Part shown: piece by piece, positions 19,375-28,983 of the stretch
Numbering within the stretch: the stretch's first letter is position 1
Layout: each line of letters opens with the position of its first letter
DNA from: Gammaproteobacteria bacterium
GTDB taxonomy: Bacteria > Pseudomonadota > Gammaproteobacteria > GCA-001735895
Length of the DNA: 55,144 nt
NCBI GenBank assembly: GCA_029862125.1
Contig: JAOTXY010000015.1
Location: 1-55,144, forward strand
Reading direction: 5' to 3'
Made by a program: the position numbers and the translations under genes
Notes under the pieces: model-generated
What the model was told of the DNA's origin: nothing
What the model saw: only the letters and a program-made list of their open reading frames with translations
The model's database searches: none

Positions 19375-20397
19375 ATGAGTCTAAACCTGCAGCAACTGGC
19401 CAAGGAATTGAAACTCGAATTCCGGGGTGATGCCGGATTGGTCGTCAATGGTGTTGCCTCACCAATATCTGCTGTTACAGGCGAACTATGTTTTATCCAG
19501 GATCAAACCTACCTGGGCGATATCAATGCCAGCAATTGCAGCGCGGTCATCCTGCCGGAGGAACTGGCAGCAGACGTAAGTGGTAAGTCGTTATTGCTAT
19601 CGGGCAATCCTCAGTACAGCTTTATTGAGGCTATCGAGGCACTGGGCATTGAAGCGCAAGCCTGCGCTAGTAATGAGATCCATCCAAGCGCGGTAGTAGC
19701 CGATACCGCCAGGCTTGGCGAGGGGGTTACTATTGGTGCGTTAGTCGTGATAGAAGATGATGTCGTCGTTGGCTCTGGCACTTCGATAGGATCAGGTTCG
19801 GTAATCGAAAGGTCGGCGAAGATCGGTGCACAGTGCCATTTGCACAGTCGGGTCACGCTGGGATCGGCGGTTAAACTGGGTGATCGCTGTATACTCCACA
19901 GTGGTGTCGTGATTGGATCCGATGGGTTTGGACTGGTCATGCATGAGCAACGATGGGAGAAGATGCCACAGCTTGGTAGTGTGGTCATCGAGGATGATGT
20001 CGAAATTGGCGCCAATACAACCGTCGACCGGGGCGCGCTGGACGATACGATTATTGAACGCGGATGTAAACTCGATAACCAGATACAGGTTGCACACAAC
20101 GTGCGGATTGGAGCACATACTGCGATCGCGGCCTGTGTGGGGATAGCCGGTAGCGCGAATATTGGATCTCACTGCAAGATTTCAGGGGCAGCGGTGGTGC
20201 TCGGACATTTGACCGTGACGGATAATGTGACGATTACGGCAATGTCGCTGGTAACAAAGGATATTAAGCAACCCGGGGTCTACTCATCCGGTACACCGTT
20301 GTTGGAAAATAGTCTTTGGCATCGCTGTAACGCACGTTACAAATCATTGGATAAGCTTGCGCAGACCGTGGCAAAGCTCGAAAAATCGGGAAAATAG
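19375..20397 (+). CDS. lpxD: UDP-3-O-acylglucosamine N-acyltransferase LpxD
   Basis: LpxD transfers a hydroxyacyl chain from ACP to UDP-3-O-acylglucosamine, the third lipid A step. The product has 340 residues. The N-terminal uridine-binding domain (about 1-100) is followed by left-handed hexapeptide repeats. The catalytic His is His241 in [13 protein letters not shown]-terminal helix binds ACP. It lies 53 bases after skp. fabZ and lpxA follow, providing hydroxyacyl-ACP processing and the first lipid A acylation. Confidence 0.96.
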   Translation: MSLNLQQLAKELKLEFRGDAGLVVNGVASPISAVTGELCFIQDQTYLGDINASNCSAVILPEELAADVSGKSLLLSGNPQYSFIEAIEALGIEAQACASNEIHPSAVVADTARLGEGVTIGALVVIEDDVVVGSGTSIGSGSVIERSAKIGAQCHLHSRVTLGSAVKLGDRCILHSGVVIGSDGFGLVMHEQRWEKMPQLGSVVIEDDVEIGANTTVDRGALDDTIIERGCKLDNQIQVAHNVRIGAHTAIAACVGIAGSANIGSHCKISGAAVVLGHLTVTDNVTITAMSLVTKDIKQPGVYSSGTPLLENSLWHRCNARYKSLDKLAQTVAKLEKSGK

Positions 20398-20436
20398 CCT
20401 CCCGCGGCCTACATTAACTAAAACTGAGGAATTGAT

Positions 20437-20880
20437 TTGGAACTTGATATTCACAAGGTGATGGAACTCTTGCCGCATCGTTATCCGTTCTTACTGATAG
20501 ACCGGGTAAACGAATTCGAAGAGGGAAAGAGTCTGACAGCGATTAAAAATGTCACTATAAATGAACCTTTTTTCCAGGGGCATTTCCCAGGTCAGCCAAT
20601 TATGCCAGGCGTTCTGGTTCTCGAGGCGATGGCCCAGGCGACCGGGTTGCTGGCTTTTTCTTCGATGGGTGATGCGCATAAATCCAAGCTTTACATGCTC
20701 GTCGGCATTGACAAGGCTCGATTCCGAGGGCAGGTGGTTCCAGGCGATCAACTGATTTTGAAGATATCTCTTAAGCGCAATATGCGGGGAATTGGCATGT
20801 ACCAATGCGAGGCGAGGATAAACGGAGATGTTGTTGCCGAGGCTGAATTGATGTGTTCCGCCCAGGATCGAAATCAATGA
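20437..20880 (+). CDS. fabZ: 3-hydroxyacyl-[acyl-carrier-protein] dehydratase FabZ
   Basis: FabZ dehydrates 3-hydroxyacyl-ACP in fatty acid elongation and competes with LpxA and LpxD for hydroxyacyl-ACP. The product has 147 residues. [14 protein letters not shown] is the family start. The catalytic pair is His49 in [12 protein letters not shown] and Glu63 in VLEAMAQ. The start is TTG at 20437, with GAGGA at 20426-20430 correctly spaced. Its stop overlaps the lpxA ATG. Confidence 0.97.
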   Translation: MELDIHKVMELLPHRYPFLLIDRVNEFEEGKSLTAIKNVTINEPFFQGHFPGQPIMPGVLVLEAMAQATGLLAFSSMGDAHKSKLYMLVGIDKARFRGQVVPGDQLILKISLKRNMRGIGMYQCEARINGDVVAEAELMCSAQDRNQ

Positions 20881-21647
20881 TACATGACACCGCTATCATC
20901 GATGCCAGCGCAAAAATAGCGGCCGATGTTGAAATCGGGGCTTACAGCGTAATAGGGGCGGACGTCGAGATCGCATCGGGAACGATGATCGGACCCCACG
21001 TAGTGGTTATGGGCCCGAGCAAGATTGGCCAGGATAATCGTATCTTTCAATTTTCGTCGATAGGAGAAGCGCCACAGGATAAAAAATACCAGGGGGAACG
21101 AACCTGGCTGGAACTTGGGGATCGAAATGTTATCCGCGAGTTTGTGACCCTGAACCGAGGTACCGACGAAGGCAATGGTAAAACGATAATCGGTAGTGAT
21201 AACCTGTTCATGGCCTATAGCCATGTTGCTCATGATTGCCTGGTTGGTAATCATACTGTTTTTGCCAATGCTGCATCTCTGTCAGGTCATGTTGAGGTTG
21301 GTGATTATACGATTCTGGGGGGGTTTACCTCGGTGCATCAGTTTACCCTGATCGGAAGCAAATCCTTTTGTGGCCTCGGCTCGGTGGTAACCCAGGATAT
21401 CCCGCCTTTTACGACTGCGGCAGGGAATCGTGCCAGGGTAATCGGAATCAACAAAGAGGGTCTAAAAAGAAAAGGTTTCTCCGCTGAACTAATCCAGGCA
21501 CTGCATAAATCATTTCGACAGCTGTTAAAATCCAGGGGGTCGAAAGAGGAAATAGCTGAGAACTTGAAACCGTTGTGTGAAAAGTATCCGGAAGTTGCTG
21601 AATTTGTCGATTTCGTAAAAAATAGTAAAAGAGGGATCGCCAGCTAG
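20877..21647 (+). CDS. lpxA: UDP-N-acetylglucosamine O-acyltransferase LpxA
   Basis: LpxA carries out the first lipid A step, acylating the 3-OH of UDP-GlcNAc. The ATG at 20877 overlaps the fabZ stop (ATGA) and gives 256 residues. Hexapeptide-repeat parallel beta helix; His119 in YSHVAHDC matches the catalytic His of the E. coli enzyme. The C-terminal helical part contains [11 protein letters not shown]. The usual next gene, lpxB, is not present downstream. Confidence 0.97.
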   Translation: MIHDTAIIDASAKIAADVEIGAYSVIGADVEIASGTMIGPHVVVMGPSKIGQDNRIFQFSSIGEAPQDKKYQGERTWLELGDRNVIREFVTLNRGTDEGNGKTIIGSDNLFMAYSHVAHDCLVGNHTVFANAASLSGHVEVGDYTILGGFTSVHQFTLIGSKSFCGLGSVVTQDIPPFTTAAGNRARVIGINKEGLKRKGFSAELIQALHKSFRQLLKSRGSKEEIAENLKPLCEKYPEVAEFVDFVKNSKRGIAS

Positions 21648-21714
21648 CGAGCTTCTTAAAAAGCTCATGACGTTTCGAAGAGCGGGAACAAGTGTGACAA
21701 CGAAGAGCATAACC

Positions 21715-24700
21715 ATGACGACCCTGTGCAGAAGCCTGGGGTTGATTTTTGCTGTTTTATCATCCTGCCTGGCAAACCAGGTCCAGGCGCTCGAGATTGT
21801 GCGATTCATCGAAACCACGGATTATACCTCGGTTATAAAATATGCTTCCGGGCTGAAACTCACTGACGACGGTGTGATTTATGTTACCAGCCGGTCAAAG
21901 GGAACCATGCTCAAATTTACCGACGGCAATATCAAAGCCAGCAGACTGTCGCCCTCGGTTTTTGAAAATTCCGAACTGGGCGGAATCGAAGTGCTTCCCA
22001 ATGGTAACCTGGTCGTCGTCAACGAAAGCTCGGGATCGGTTGCTATTCTCGATCCGCTGTTAAAACCGCTCACTCGATTTTCGCAATCAGGAAGGAGTCC
22101 GGGTGAACTCAATGGTCCAAAACCGGTGGCAGTATCGGTCAATAAAAATATTTATGTCGGCGATGTAAATAACAGACAAATCAGTGTATTTAATTCCCAG
22201 GGCCTGTATTTGTACAGTTTTGGTCAGCACGGTTCGAGCGGCAGTGACTTGAAAAAACCAACCCATGTCAGCATCGATGCCGAAGAAAATGTTTATGTTC
22301 TGGAGGGCCCGGATCGGCTTTCAATATTCGATTTGCATGGAAATCTAATCTATCGGATCAAATCCAGTGAGCTGGAAGAACTTTTTGGGCGTACCCCTAA
22401 ACTCAGTGCGATGACGACGGATTTGAATGGAACTCTTTACCTGGGAGACAAGGTAAGCAATCGAATTTCAATTTTTGACTGGCGCAAGGGTGAAGTGCTT
22501 GGGGTGCACGGGGTTTACGGTAGCGCGCGTTCGCAATACCGTGATATTAGTTATCTTTCGGTCAACGCCTATGGTCAACTCGCGATTCTCGATAAATTAA
22601 ATAACAAGGTCGAAATAGTTCAGCTGGATCAAACCAGCTTTGCGACACCCGTTGCCAGGGACAGGTTTGAGTTCGGAGCGAAGTTCGAAGCGACTTGTGT
22701 AAGGGTAGCTGTTTTTGTCAATGACAAAACCCTGTGCATCAAACCAGAAGACCAGGGAATCGTGGTGTTGGGGCGCGATGGCGCAGAACTTGGTGAGTTT
22801 GCCGAATTTGCCGAGATTGCCAGGCAACCCTCTTCAGTTCATGTTGGTGATCAAACTGTGGCGGTACTGGATAGAAACTATTTACATGCCTTTCTCCACG
22901 ATGGGAAGCATATATTTTCGATCGGGCGGCGTGGTTCTTCACCGGGGGATTTCAATCAGCCCAGTGACGTATTCGTACATGGCGGTTTATATTATGTTGC
23001 CGACAGGGGGAATAATCGGGTGCAGGTTTTCGCTGCAGATGGAAAATTTCTGGAAGAAATCAAATCCCGTCAGAACGGGGAGAACCTGTTCGACGAAATA
23101 GGACCGATTGCAGTCGATAGCCAGCAAAACCTATATGTGGCTGACGGTGGTGCCCTGGGTGTAATTAACATGATCAGCAAGGATCGTAAAAGAATCGCGA
23201 CGATCGGTAACGATAAAAAATCAGCTCACAAGATAACCAGTTTTTACGGATTGGATATCGATAAGCAGGACCGGCTTTATGCATTGGCCAGTACCGAGTT
23301 CAATGATTACACGGTGATGGTTTACAGGAACCGCAGGCCCTACCGGGTATTTGGTGCTGAAGGTGAGAATGGAACACTGGTGCAGTTCAAGGAGGCAACT
23401 TCGATATCGGTCGCTTCCGCCGCAAACAACAGTGTCTATGTACACGATTCCGAACTAAAGCAGAGTTTTCGTTTTGATTTGCTCGAGTACCCGGACGCGG
23501 CATTTGGCTTGAATATCGGGGCTGACAATGAGTTGATAAAGCTGGAATGGAGCAGTAGCAAGTCGCCCCTGATTGCCAGGTACGAAATCCAGGGTGCCAT
23601 CGACAGGAACGGACCGTTTGAAACGATTTCAACCAGTTATGATTTAAAACAAACACTGTGGGTTAGTTCGGCAGGCATGTACACCTGGTTCAGGGTGGTG
23701 TCGATAAGCGGTCGCGGATTAAGCGCAACACCGTCAACGCCGAAGGAAAATTATTACCAGAGAATTGTCTCCTTGTACCAGGCGGGCGATTTAGGCGAAG
23801 TTGTTAAACTCGCTGATCGGCTGTTGAGAAACGCACCAGGCAATGCCGACGCTCGTAACATTCTCGGTATGAGCCTGTACCAGTTGAAGGATTACACCCG
23901 TGCGATTGCCGAATTCAAGCAACTGGAAGCAGTAGAATCCTACCGTAATAAAGCGCTTCTCTACCAGGTACTGGCCTTTTACGACCTCGAGCAATATCTC
24001 GATGCCCGTGCATTAATTGACGAGTTGCTGGAACAGGCTCCGACCGATATTGAAGCATATGTTATTTGTACTCGGCTAAGCCTGAAGCTTGCTGATGCGA
24101 TAGGTGCTGTGAGCTGTGCTGAAGATGGCCTGGCGCTGAATTCAAGTAACGTCGAGCTTCGTTATTTACTGGGTCGTGCCTATATAGAAGCAGGCCTTGC
24201 AGAAAAAGGCATCGTGGCTTATCAGGCCATCGTGGAAACCAGTCCGGAGAGTTATAAAATACGTCTTAAGATCGCAAAGGATTTGTATGAGATGGGGAGC
24301 TTCGAAGCTTCCCTTAAGCAATATGATGCAGTGTCTCGAGCGCAGCAATACTCGGGACAGGCCGCTGTCGGCAAGGCGAAAGCTTTACTCAGCCTGGACC
24401 GGGACAATGAGGCCAGGACCATTGCGCTGAAACTGTCGGGTAAAAAGGAAACCAGGGGCGACGGCCATTACCTGCTTGGGAAGATTGCAGCCAAGCAGAA
24501 TAATCACAAAGAAGCGGTGTTGCAGTTTACCCGTGCGGGTAAGAATAAACCTGGGGTCGTAGACGTCTGGTTATCGCTGATGCAATCCTATACCGAAATT
24601 AATCAACTTCCCAAAGCGGTGAAGGCGCTCGCCCAGGGCATCAAGCATAATCCACAAGCGTTTGAGTTATACCTGTCTGCCGGCAAAATCGAGCTTGAGC

Positions 24701-26688
24701 GTCAGCAATTCGTGGAAGCCAATGCTTACCTCGACAAGGCTGTCGTGCTTGAACCCAATTCACTGGCGGCACATAAGCTTTATGCTCGAGGACTGTTTGC
24801 TACACGCAATTATCGAAGTGCTAATTTTCACGCTGAAGCCGCCGCTCGTATCGACCCGGAAGACGTCGATGTGCTGGTACTGAAGGCCGACATTGCCGAT
24901 TATCAAGGTAAGACCGGTTCGGCAATCGAATTTTTAAAAACAGCGATTGATCTCGACCCCGCATCACCCGACCTTCAGTATCGCATTGGTCGTGTTTACC
25001 AGGATGCCAACCTGTTCGACATATCGCGAGAGCATCTCGAAAAGGCAGCGGGAATGCGCGCTTCCTGGGCCGAGCCGCATGTTGCGCTGGGTAAACTTTA
25101 TAGCAAACGCCGTTTGTTCGATGACGCGGTTGCCGCTTTTGAAAAAGCGGTCGAGCTCGATCCCTCCGCAGAAAACCGTGCAATCCTGAATGTTGCTTTC
25201 GCCGAACGCAAGAAGTCGCTCGAATTTGCCAACAACGCGCCTCAACTGCTGCTATCTGATTTAAACCTGCAGAAAGTGTTTTCAGCAGCTTATAAAAAAT
25301 ACCAGGATCAGCCGATCGGAAGTGTCAAGCTGCAAAATGTCAGTCCCACTGACTACGGTAATTTGAAACTCTCGTTTCAAATCAAGGAATTCATGGATTT
25401 TCCAACCTCGGTTGATATCGCCAGGATCGAGGGTAACGAAACCCTGGAAATCCCGATCAAGGCAACCTTCAATAACAAGGTTCTCGAAGTGGACGAAGAC
25501 ACCGGGGTACAGGTCGAAGTGAAATTGACCTACTCGCGCGATGGTCGAAATGACGACATTTCGCTAACCCAGCCGATGACGATTTACGGTAAGAATGCGA
25601 TGATCTGGGCGGATTCGGCCATGATTGGTTCCTTCGTAACACCCAAGGATGACACCCTTAGAGACTATGTGCGACAGGTCGTTAACACCTTTCAGCCAGA
25701 TCCCGGACCACTGAACGACAAACTGGTATCGGCGATGGCGTTTTTCAGCAGCCTGGCGGCGTCCAGCATCAGCTATATCGTGGATCCTAATACGCCATTT
25801 ACCGACTTGCGTGACGATCAAATCGACTACGTGCAGTTTCCTCGAGAAACCCTGCACTTGAAAAGTGGCGATTGTGATGATTTATCGGTTTTGATCAGCG
25901 CCGGCCTTGAAAACCTTGGAATTAAAACCGCGCTGATCGAAATACCCGGACATTTATTTATGATGTTCGATACCGGTATTGCCGAGCATGATGCGGGTTT
26001 AATCAGCCAGGATAGCAGCCTGCTGGCTTTCAAGGATGGCCATGTATGGATCCCACTCGAAGCAACCATGGTAAATACCAGTTTTATCGAGGCCTGGGCC
26101 GAGGGTGCGAATAAATACCAGGCTGCGCTTGAGGCAGGTGAACTCGGTATTATTGATCTGGAACAAACCTGGCAAGAATATAAACCGGTAACCCTGCGTA
26201 AAGCCAGTTACACGATCGAATTACCCGAAAAGAGGCGTGCCGAGAGCCTGGTAAAGCAGGCACGAAATGAATTATTACTGAAAAGCATCGATCGCCTGGT
26301 ATTGCCGTACAAGACCATGGTAGCGAATGACCCGGGTAACATCAGGGCTCGCCTGCAAATTGCCATTCTGTATGCGCGTTTTGGGCTATATCAAGATGCA
26401 GAGCTTGAATTCGTGGCTTTGAATGAACTGGCTCCAGATGATAGTGCGGTGAAATCCAACCAGGGTAACCTATACTTCCTGCAGAAAGAGTATAATAAGG
26501 CGATTGAATTTTACTCACGGGCCACCGAGTTGGACAATGAAGATGGTGGCATCTGGATTAACCTGTCGATGGCGCAGTACAGGGCCGGTGATTTAAAGCA
26601 GGCGAAAATCAGTTATCGGCGGGCATTGCAATTGAACTCGGATCTGGAAAAAGAGTATGATGCATATAGCAAGCTCTTGAGCCAATAG
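21715..26688 (+). CDS. Giant secreted NHL-propeller/TPR/transglutaminase-like protein, function unknown
   Basis: The ATG at 21715 has GAAGAG 7 bases upstream and gives 1657 residues with a signal peptide ending near NQVQA-LE (about residue 25). Regions in order: NHL-type beta-propeller repeats (about 25-600; FGQHGSSGSDLKKPTHVSID, VADRGNNRVQVF); a fibronectin III-like module (about 605-675); a long TPR array (680-1165); an Ig-like beta domain (1180-1295); a transglutaminase-like papain fold (1310-1470) with Cys1387 in GDCDD, His1413 in PGHLF and Glu1449 in PLEAT as probable catalytic residues; and C-terminal TPRs (1518-1655). It is probably periplasmic or surface-exposed. The TG module may be a peptidase or cross-linker. 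It occupies the lpxB position, 67 bases after lpxA. Confidence 0.85.
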   Translation: MTTLCRSLGLIFAVLSSCLANQVQALEIVRFIETTDYTSVIKYASGLKLTDDGVIYVTSRSKGTMLKFTDGNIKASRLSPSVFENSELGGIEVLPNGNLVVVNESSGSVAILDPLLKPLTRFSQSGRSPGELNGPKPVAVSVNKNIYVGDVNNRQISVFNSQGLYLYSFGQHGSSGSDLKKPTHVSIDAEENVYVLEGPDRLSIFDLHGNLIYRIKSSELEELFGRTPKLSAMTTDLNGTLYLGDKVSNRISIFDWRKGEVLGVHGVYGSARSQYRDISYLSVNAYGQLAILDKLNNKVEIVQLDQTSFATPVARDRFEFGAKFEATCVRVAVFVNDKTLCIKPEDQGIVVLGRDGAELGEFAEFAEIARQPSSVHVGDQTVAVLDRNYLHAFLHDGKHIFSIGRRGSSPGDFNQPSDVFVHGGLYYVADRGNNRVQVFAADGKFLEEIKSRQNGENLFDEIGPIAVDSQQNLYVADGGALGVINMISKDRKRIATIGNDKKSAHKITSFYGLDIDKQDRLYALASTEFNDYTVMVYRNRRPYRVFGAEGENGTLVQFKEATSISVASAANNSVYVHDSELKQSFRFDLLEYPDAAFGLNIGADNELIKLEWSSSKSPLIARYEIQGAIDRNGPFETISTSYDLKQTLWVSSAGMYTWFRVVSISGRGLSATPSTPKENYYQRIVSLYQAGDLGEVVKLADRLLRNAPGNADARNILGMSLYQLKDYTRAIAEFKQLEAVESYRNKALLYQVLAFYDLEQYLDARALIDELLEQAPTDIEAYVICTRLSLKLADAIGAVSCAEDGLALNSSNVELRYLLGRAYIEAGLAEKGIVAYQAIVETSPESYKIRLKIAKDLYEMGSFEASLKQYDAVSRAQQYSGQAAVGKAKALLSLDRDNEARTIALKLSGKKETRGDGHYLLGKIAAKQNNHKEAVLQFTRAGKNKPGVVDVWLSLMQSYTEINQLPKAVKALAQGIKHNPQAFELYLSAGKIELERQQFVEANAYLDKAVVLEPNSLAAHKLYARGLFATRNYRSANFHAEAAARIDPEDVDVLVLKADIADYQGKTGSAIEFLKTAIDLDPASPDLQYRIGRVYQDANLFDISREHLEKAAGMRASWAEPHVALGKLYSKRRLFDDAVAAFEKAVELDPSAENRAILNVAFAERKKSLEFANNAPQLLLSDLNLQKVFSAAYKKYQDQPIGSVKLQNVSPTDYGNLKLSFQIKEFMDFPTSVDIARIEGNETLEIPIKATFNNKVLEVDEDTGVQVEVKLTYSRDGRNDDISLTQPMTIYGKNAMIWADSAMIGSFVTPKDDTLRDYVRQVVNTFQPDPGPLNDKLVSAMAFFSSLAASSISYIVDPNTPFTDLRDDQIDYVQFPRETLHLKSGDCDDLSVLISAGLENLGIKTALIEIPGHLFMMFDTGIAEHDAGLISQDSSLLAFKDGHVWIPLEATMVNTSFIEAWAEGANKYQAALEAGELGIIDLEQTWQEYKPVTLRKASYTIELPEKRRAESLVKQARNELLLKSIDRLVLPYKTMVANDPGNIRARLQIAILYARFGLYQDAELEFVALNELAPDDSAVKSNQGNLYFLQKEYNKAIEFYSRATELDNEDGGIWINLSMAQYRAGDLKQAKISYRRALQLNSDLEKEYDAYSKLLSQ

Positions 26689-26699
26689 AGGATTAAGAA

Positions 26700-27242
26700 G
26701 TGAAGAAATTACTCATCACCCTATTTTTTGCTGGAATTATTACTGTCAACGCGCCGGTTATCGCACAGGGTACGACGACGATTAATGAAACCAGTTCGCA
26801 CAGTGTCTTCAAAGGCCTGTTTAAGTCTGTCTGGGCACATCTGAAATCACTCAATCCGACGCAAAAGCAATCTGCCAGATCAAACCAGACCTACCTGGCG
26901 GGAATCCGTGGTGCTGAAACAACCGAAACCTTGCTCAAACCCTATTGGAAAGCGGATTTAACCCAGGATGAGAATTTTCAGGCAGAGCTGGAAAGATTCA
27001 GCCTGGCGCAATACAAAATGGACCAGGGTGACCTTGAAGCGGCGGTGGTCTTGTTCGACGGTTTTCTGAGTCAGTATGAAGCTAGCGATATGCGCCCCAA
27101 TGCATTGTTCGCCAAAAGCATCAGCCTGGCAAATATCGATCAACGCAAGCAGTCCCTGGCGGTGATGCGACAGTTTGTGGATGAAAATCCAAACCATCCG
27201 TTACTCGCAGACGCCAAACAGGTTATCAATCTCCTAAACTGA
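26700..27242 (+). CDS. Small secreted TPR-like protein, partner of the giant protein
   Basis: The product has 180 residues from GTG 26700, with AGAGGA at 26687-26692. A signal peptide ends near PVIAQ-GT (about residue 23). The middle is Ser/Lys-rich and low in recognisable motifs. The last 85 residues look like two to three TPR/YbgF-like helix pairs (FSLAQYKMDQGDLEAAVVLF; RPNALFAKSISLANID). It starts 11 bases after the giant protein's stop, so the two are almost certainly co-translated and may bind each other. No family name is recognised. Confidence 0.75.
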   Translation: MKKLLITLFFAGIITVNAPVIAQGTTTINETSSHSVFKGLFKSVWAHLKSLNPTQKQSARSNQTYLAGIRGAETTETLLKPYWKADLTQDENFQAELERFSLAQYKMDQGDLEAAVVLFDGFLSQYEASDMRPNALFAKSISLANIDQRKQSLAVMRQFVDENPNHPLLADAKQVINLLN

Positions 27243-27271
27243 CCCGGATACCCTATATCGGCTAGCCAAAC

Positions 27272-27287
27272 AGGGGACGGGTCCCCT
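27272..27287. repeat. Perfect short palindrome between the TPR gene and tsaB
   Basis: AGGGGAC, GG, GTCCCCT forms a perfect inverted repeat just before tsaB. There is no T-run, so it is not a standard terminator. It resembles REP-type palindromes seen in intergenic regions of many gammaproteobacteria; no second copy was noticed in this window. Confidence 0.45.
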
Positions 27288-27298
27288 ATCATACCGGC

Positions 27299-27964
27299 GT
27301 GAATATTCTCGCCATCGATACCTCTACCGAAGCCTGTTCCGCCGCACTGTTGCGCGAGGATGGTGCGGTTTTTCATGAGTTTGAAGTTGCACCCCGTCAG
27401 CACACACGCTTGTTGCCTGAAATGATGGATCAGGTTCTGCAAGCCTCAGCTGTCACAAAATCGATGATTTCTCATTGTGCTTTCGGTAATGGCCCCGGGG
27501 CGTTTACCGGTATCCGTATTGCAGCCGCGCAGGCGCAGGGGATAGGTCTCGGGTTAAACATTCCGTTGTTACCCATATCGACGCTGGCGATTCTAGCCCA
27601 GGTCTGCATGGATCGTACCGGACACGCTAATGCGCTGGTCGCGCTGGATGCGCGTATGCACGAAATTTACTGGGCAGTCTATGGGCGCGACAGCAGCAAT
27701 TGCGCAGAACTTATCGGCACGGAACAGCTTAGCCCGGTAAACAGGGTGGAAATCAACGCGACGATCGAATTCGGCGCCGGGCACGGCTGGGTTGAGGGGT
27801 TGCGGGAAAGTGTCAGTTTTCCGGTTGACGAGGGCCTGTTGCCCGACGCCAGGTCATTGCTCAAGCTTGCCAATAAAGCCATAAATCAGAACCTTGGCGT
27901 CGATGCCAGGCGGATAAACATTAACTACCTGCGTAACCAGGTAGCCGAAAAACCCCGTTCTTGA
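27299..27964 (+). CDS. tsaB: tRNA threonylcarbamoyladenosine biosynthesis protein TsaB
   Basis: TsaB is the inactive-homologue scaffold that pairs with TsaD in making the t6A37 modification of ANN-decoding tRNAs. The product has 221 residues from GTG 27299. ILAIDTSTEACSAAL is the ASKHA N-terminus, FGNGPGAFTGIRIA the glycine-rich family signature, and VALDARMHEIYWAVY follows. Its TGA sits 2 bases before the truD ATG, so the two tRNA-modification genes are coupled. Confidence 0.95.
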   Translation: MNILAIDTSTEACSAALLREDGAVFHEFEVAPRQHTRLLPEMMDQVLQASAVTKSMISHCAFGNGPGAFTGIRIAAAQAQGIGLGLNIPLLPISTLAILAQVCMDRTGHANALVALDARMHEIYWAVYGRDSSNCAELIGTEQLSPVNRVEINATIEFGAGHGWVEGLRESVSFPVDEGLLPDARSLLKLANKAINQNLGVDARRININYLRNQVAEKPRS

Positions 27965-27966
27965 TA

Positions 27967-28983
27967 ATGCCGGAACTGGTATACCCCTACGGACAGCCGG
28001 TTACGGCAGGGATCCTGAAATCGAAGCCGAACGATTTCCGGGTCTGCGAAGAACTGGGATTTGAGCCGAGCGGCGAGGGTGAGCATCTTTTCCTGCTGGT
28101 TGAAAAGGAGGGACTTAGCACGCATGAGCTCATTTCCCGCGTCGCCAGCGATTACTCGCTCGATCCCAGGCTTATCGGTTATAGCGGGCTCAAGGATAAA
28201 CATGCGCTCACGCGTCAGTGGTTGAGTTTGCATATGCCAGGTAAAAAACCACCAGCCGAACTGTTCCAAGGCAATGGATACCAGGTTTTGAGGCAGGCCA
28301 GCCATAACCGTAAGCTGCGCCCGGGCACCCACAAGTACAACTCTTTCCAGGTACATTTGCGTGAAGTCGGTGACCTTCCCGATAAAACCAGGGAGCAAAT
28401 TAGTGCCGTCACCAGGCAGGGATTTGCGAATTATTTTGGCGCACAGCGATTTGGTCGCCAGCAAGATAACGTCACACAGGCGCTCGAGCAATTACCCGGG
28501 CGCCGGTTGACACGTTCGCGCAAGAGTATTTTGTTGTCATCGCTGCGCAGCCACCTGTTTAATCGAATTCTGGCGCAGCGAATCAGCCTGGGCCATTGGG
28601 AACTGCCGCTGGAAGGAGATGTTTTTATGTTGCGGGGGAATCGCTCGATTTTCTCCGAAACCCTCGATGACAGGCTTGTAGAAAGATTTCGGGCGCTGGA
28701 TATCTCGAGTACCGCGAGTCTTTACGGCTCCGGCCAGGTTTTATTGACGGGGGAGCCCCAGGCTATCGAAGCGCAGGTTTTTGCTGAATATGACGCGATT
28801 ACCCGCTGTCTCGATCAGCAGGGAGCCAGGCTGCAAATGCGTGCCTTGCGTGCAGTTGTCGATAACTTCAGTTACGACTACGATGCCGGGGATCAATCCC
28901 TGCTATTGAAACTGGATCTGCCGGCTGGATGTTATGTGACTACCGTGCTTGATCACTTCATTAAACTGCAGGATGCAAATTAA
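27967..28983 (+). CDS. truD: tRNA pseudouridine(13) synthase TruD
   Basis: TruD isomerises U13 of tRNA-Glu. The ATG at 27967 gives 338 residues. GYSGLKDKHALTRQ contains catalytic Asp77. NYFGAQRFGR and the C-terminal region complete the family signatures. An in-frame TTG at 27961 is less likely. The TAA shares bases with the stop of the convergent methyltransferase gene. Confidence 0.95.
   Translation: MPELVYPYGQPVTAGILKSKPNDFRVCEELGFEPSGEGEHLFLLVEKEGLSTHELISRVASDYSLDPRLIGYSGLKDKHALTRQWLSLHMPGKKPPAELFQGNGYQVLRQASHNRKLRPGTHKYNSFQVHLREVGDLPDKTREQISAVTRQGFANYFGAQRFGRQQDNVTQALEQLPGRRLTRSRKSILLSSLRSHLFNRILAQRISLGHWELPLEGDVFMLRGNRSIFSETLDDRLVERFRALDISSTASLYGSGQVLLTGEPQAIEAQVFAEYDAITRCLDQQGARLQMRALRAVVDNFSYDYDAGDQSLLLKLDLPAGCYVTTVLDHFIKLQDAN

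Noticed and set aside
21649..21666. GAGCTT/AAGCTC hairpin after lpxA as terminator
   Set aside because: Only 6 bp with no T-run, and the next gene begins 50 bases later with its own ribosome site.
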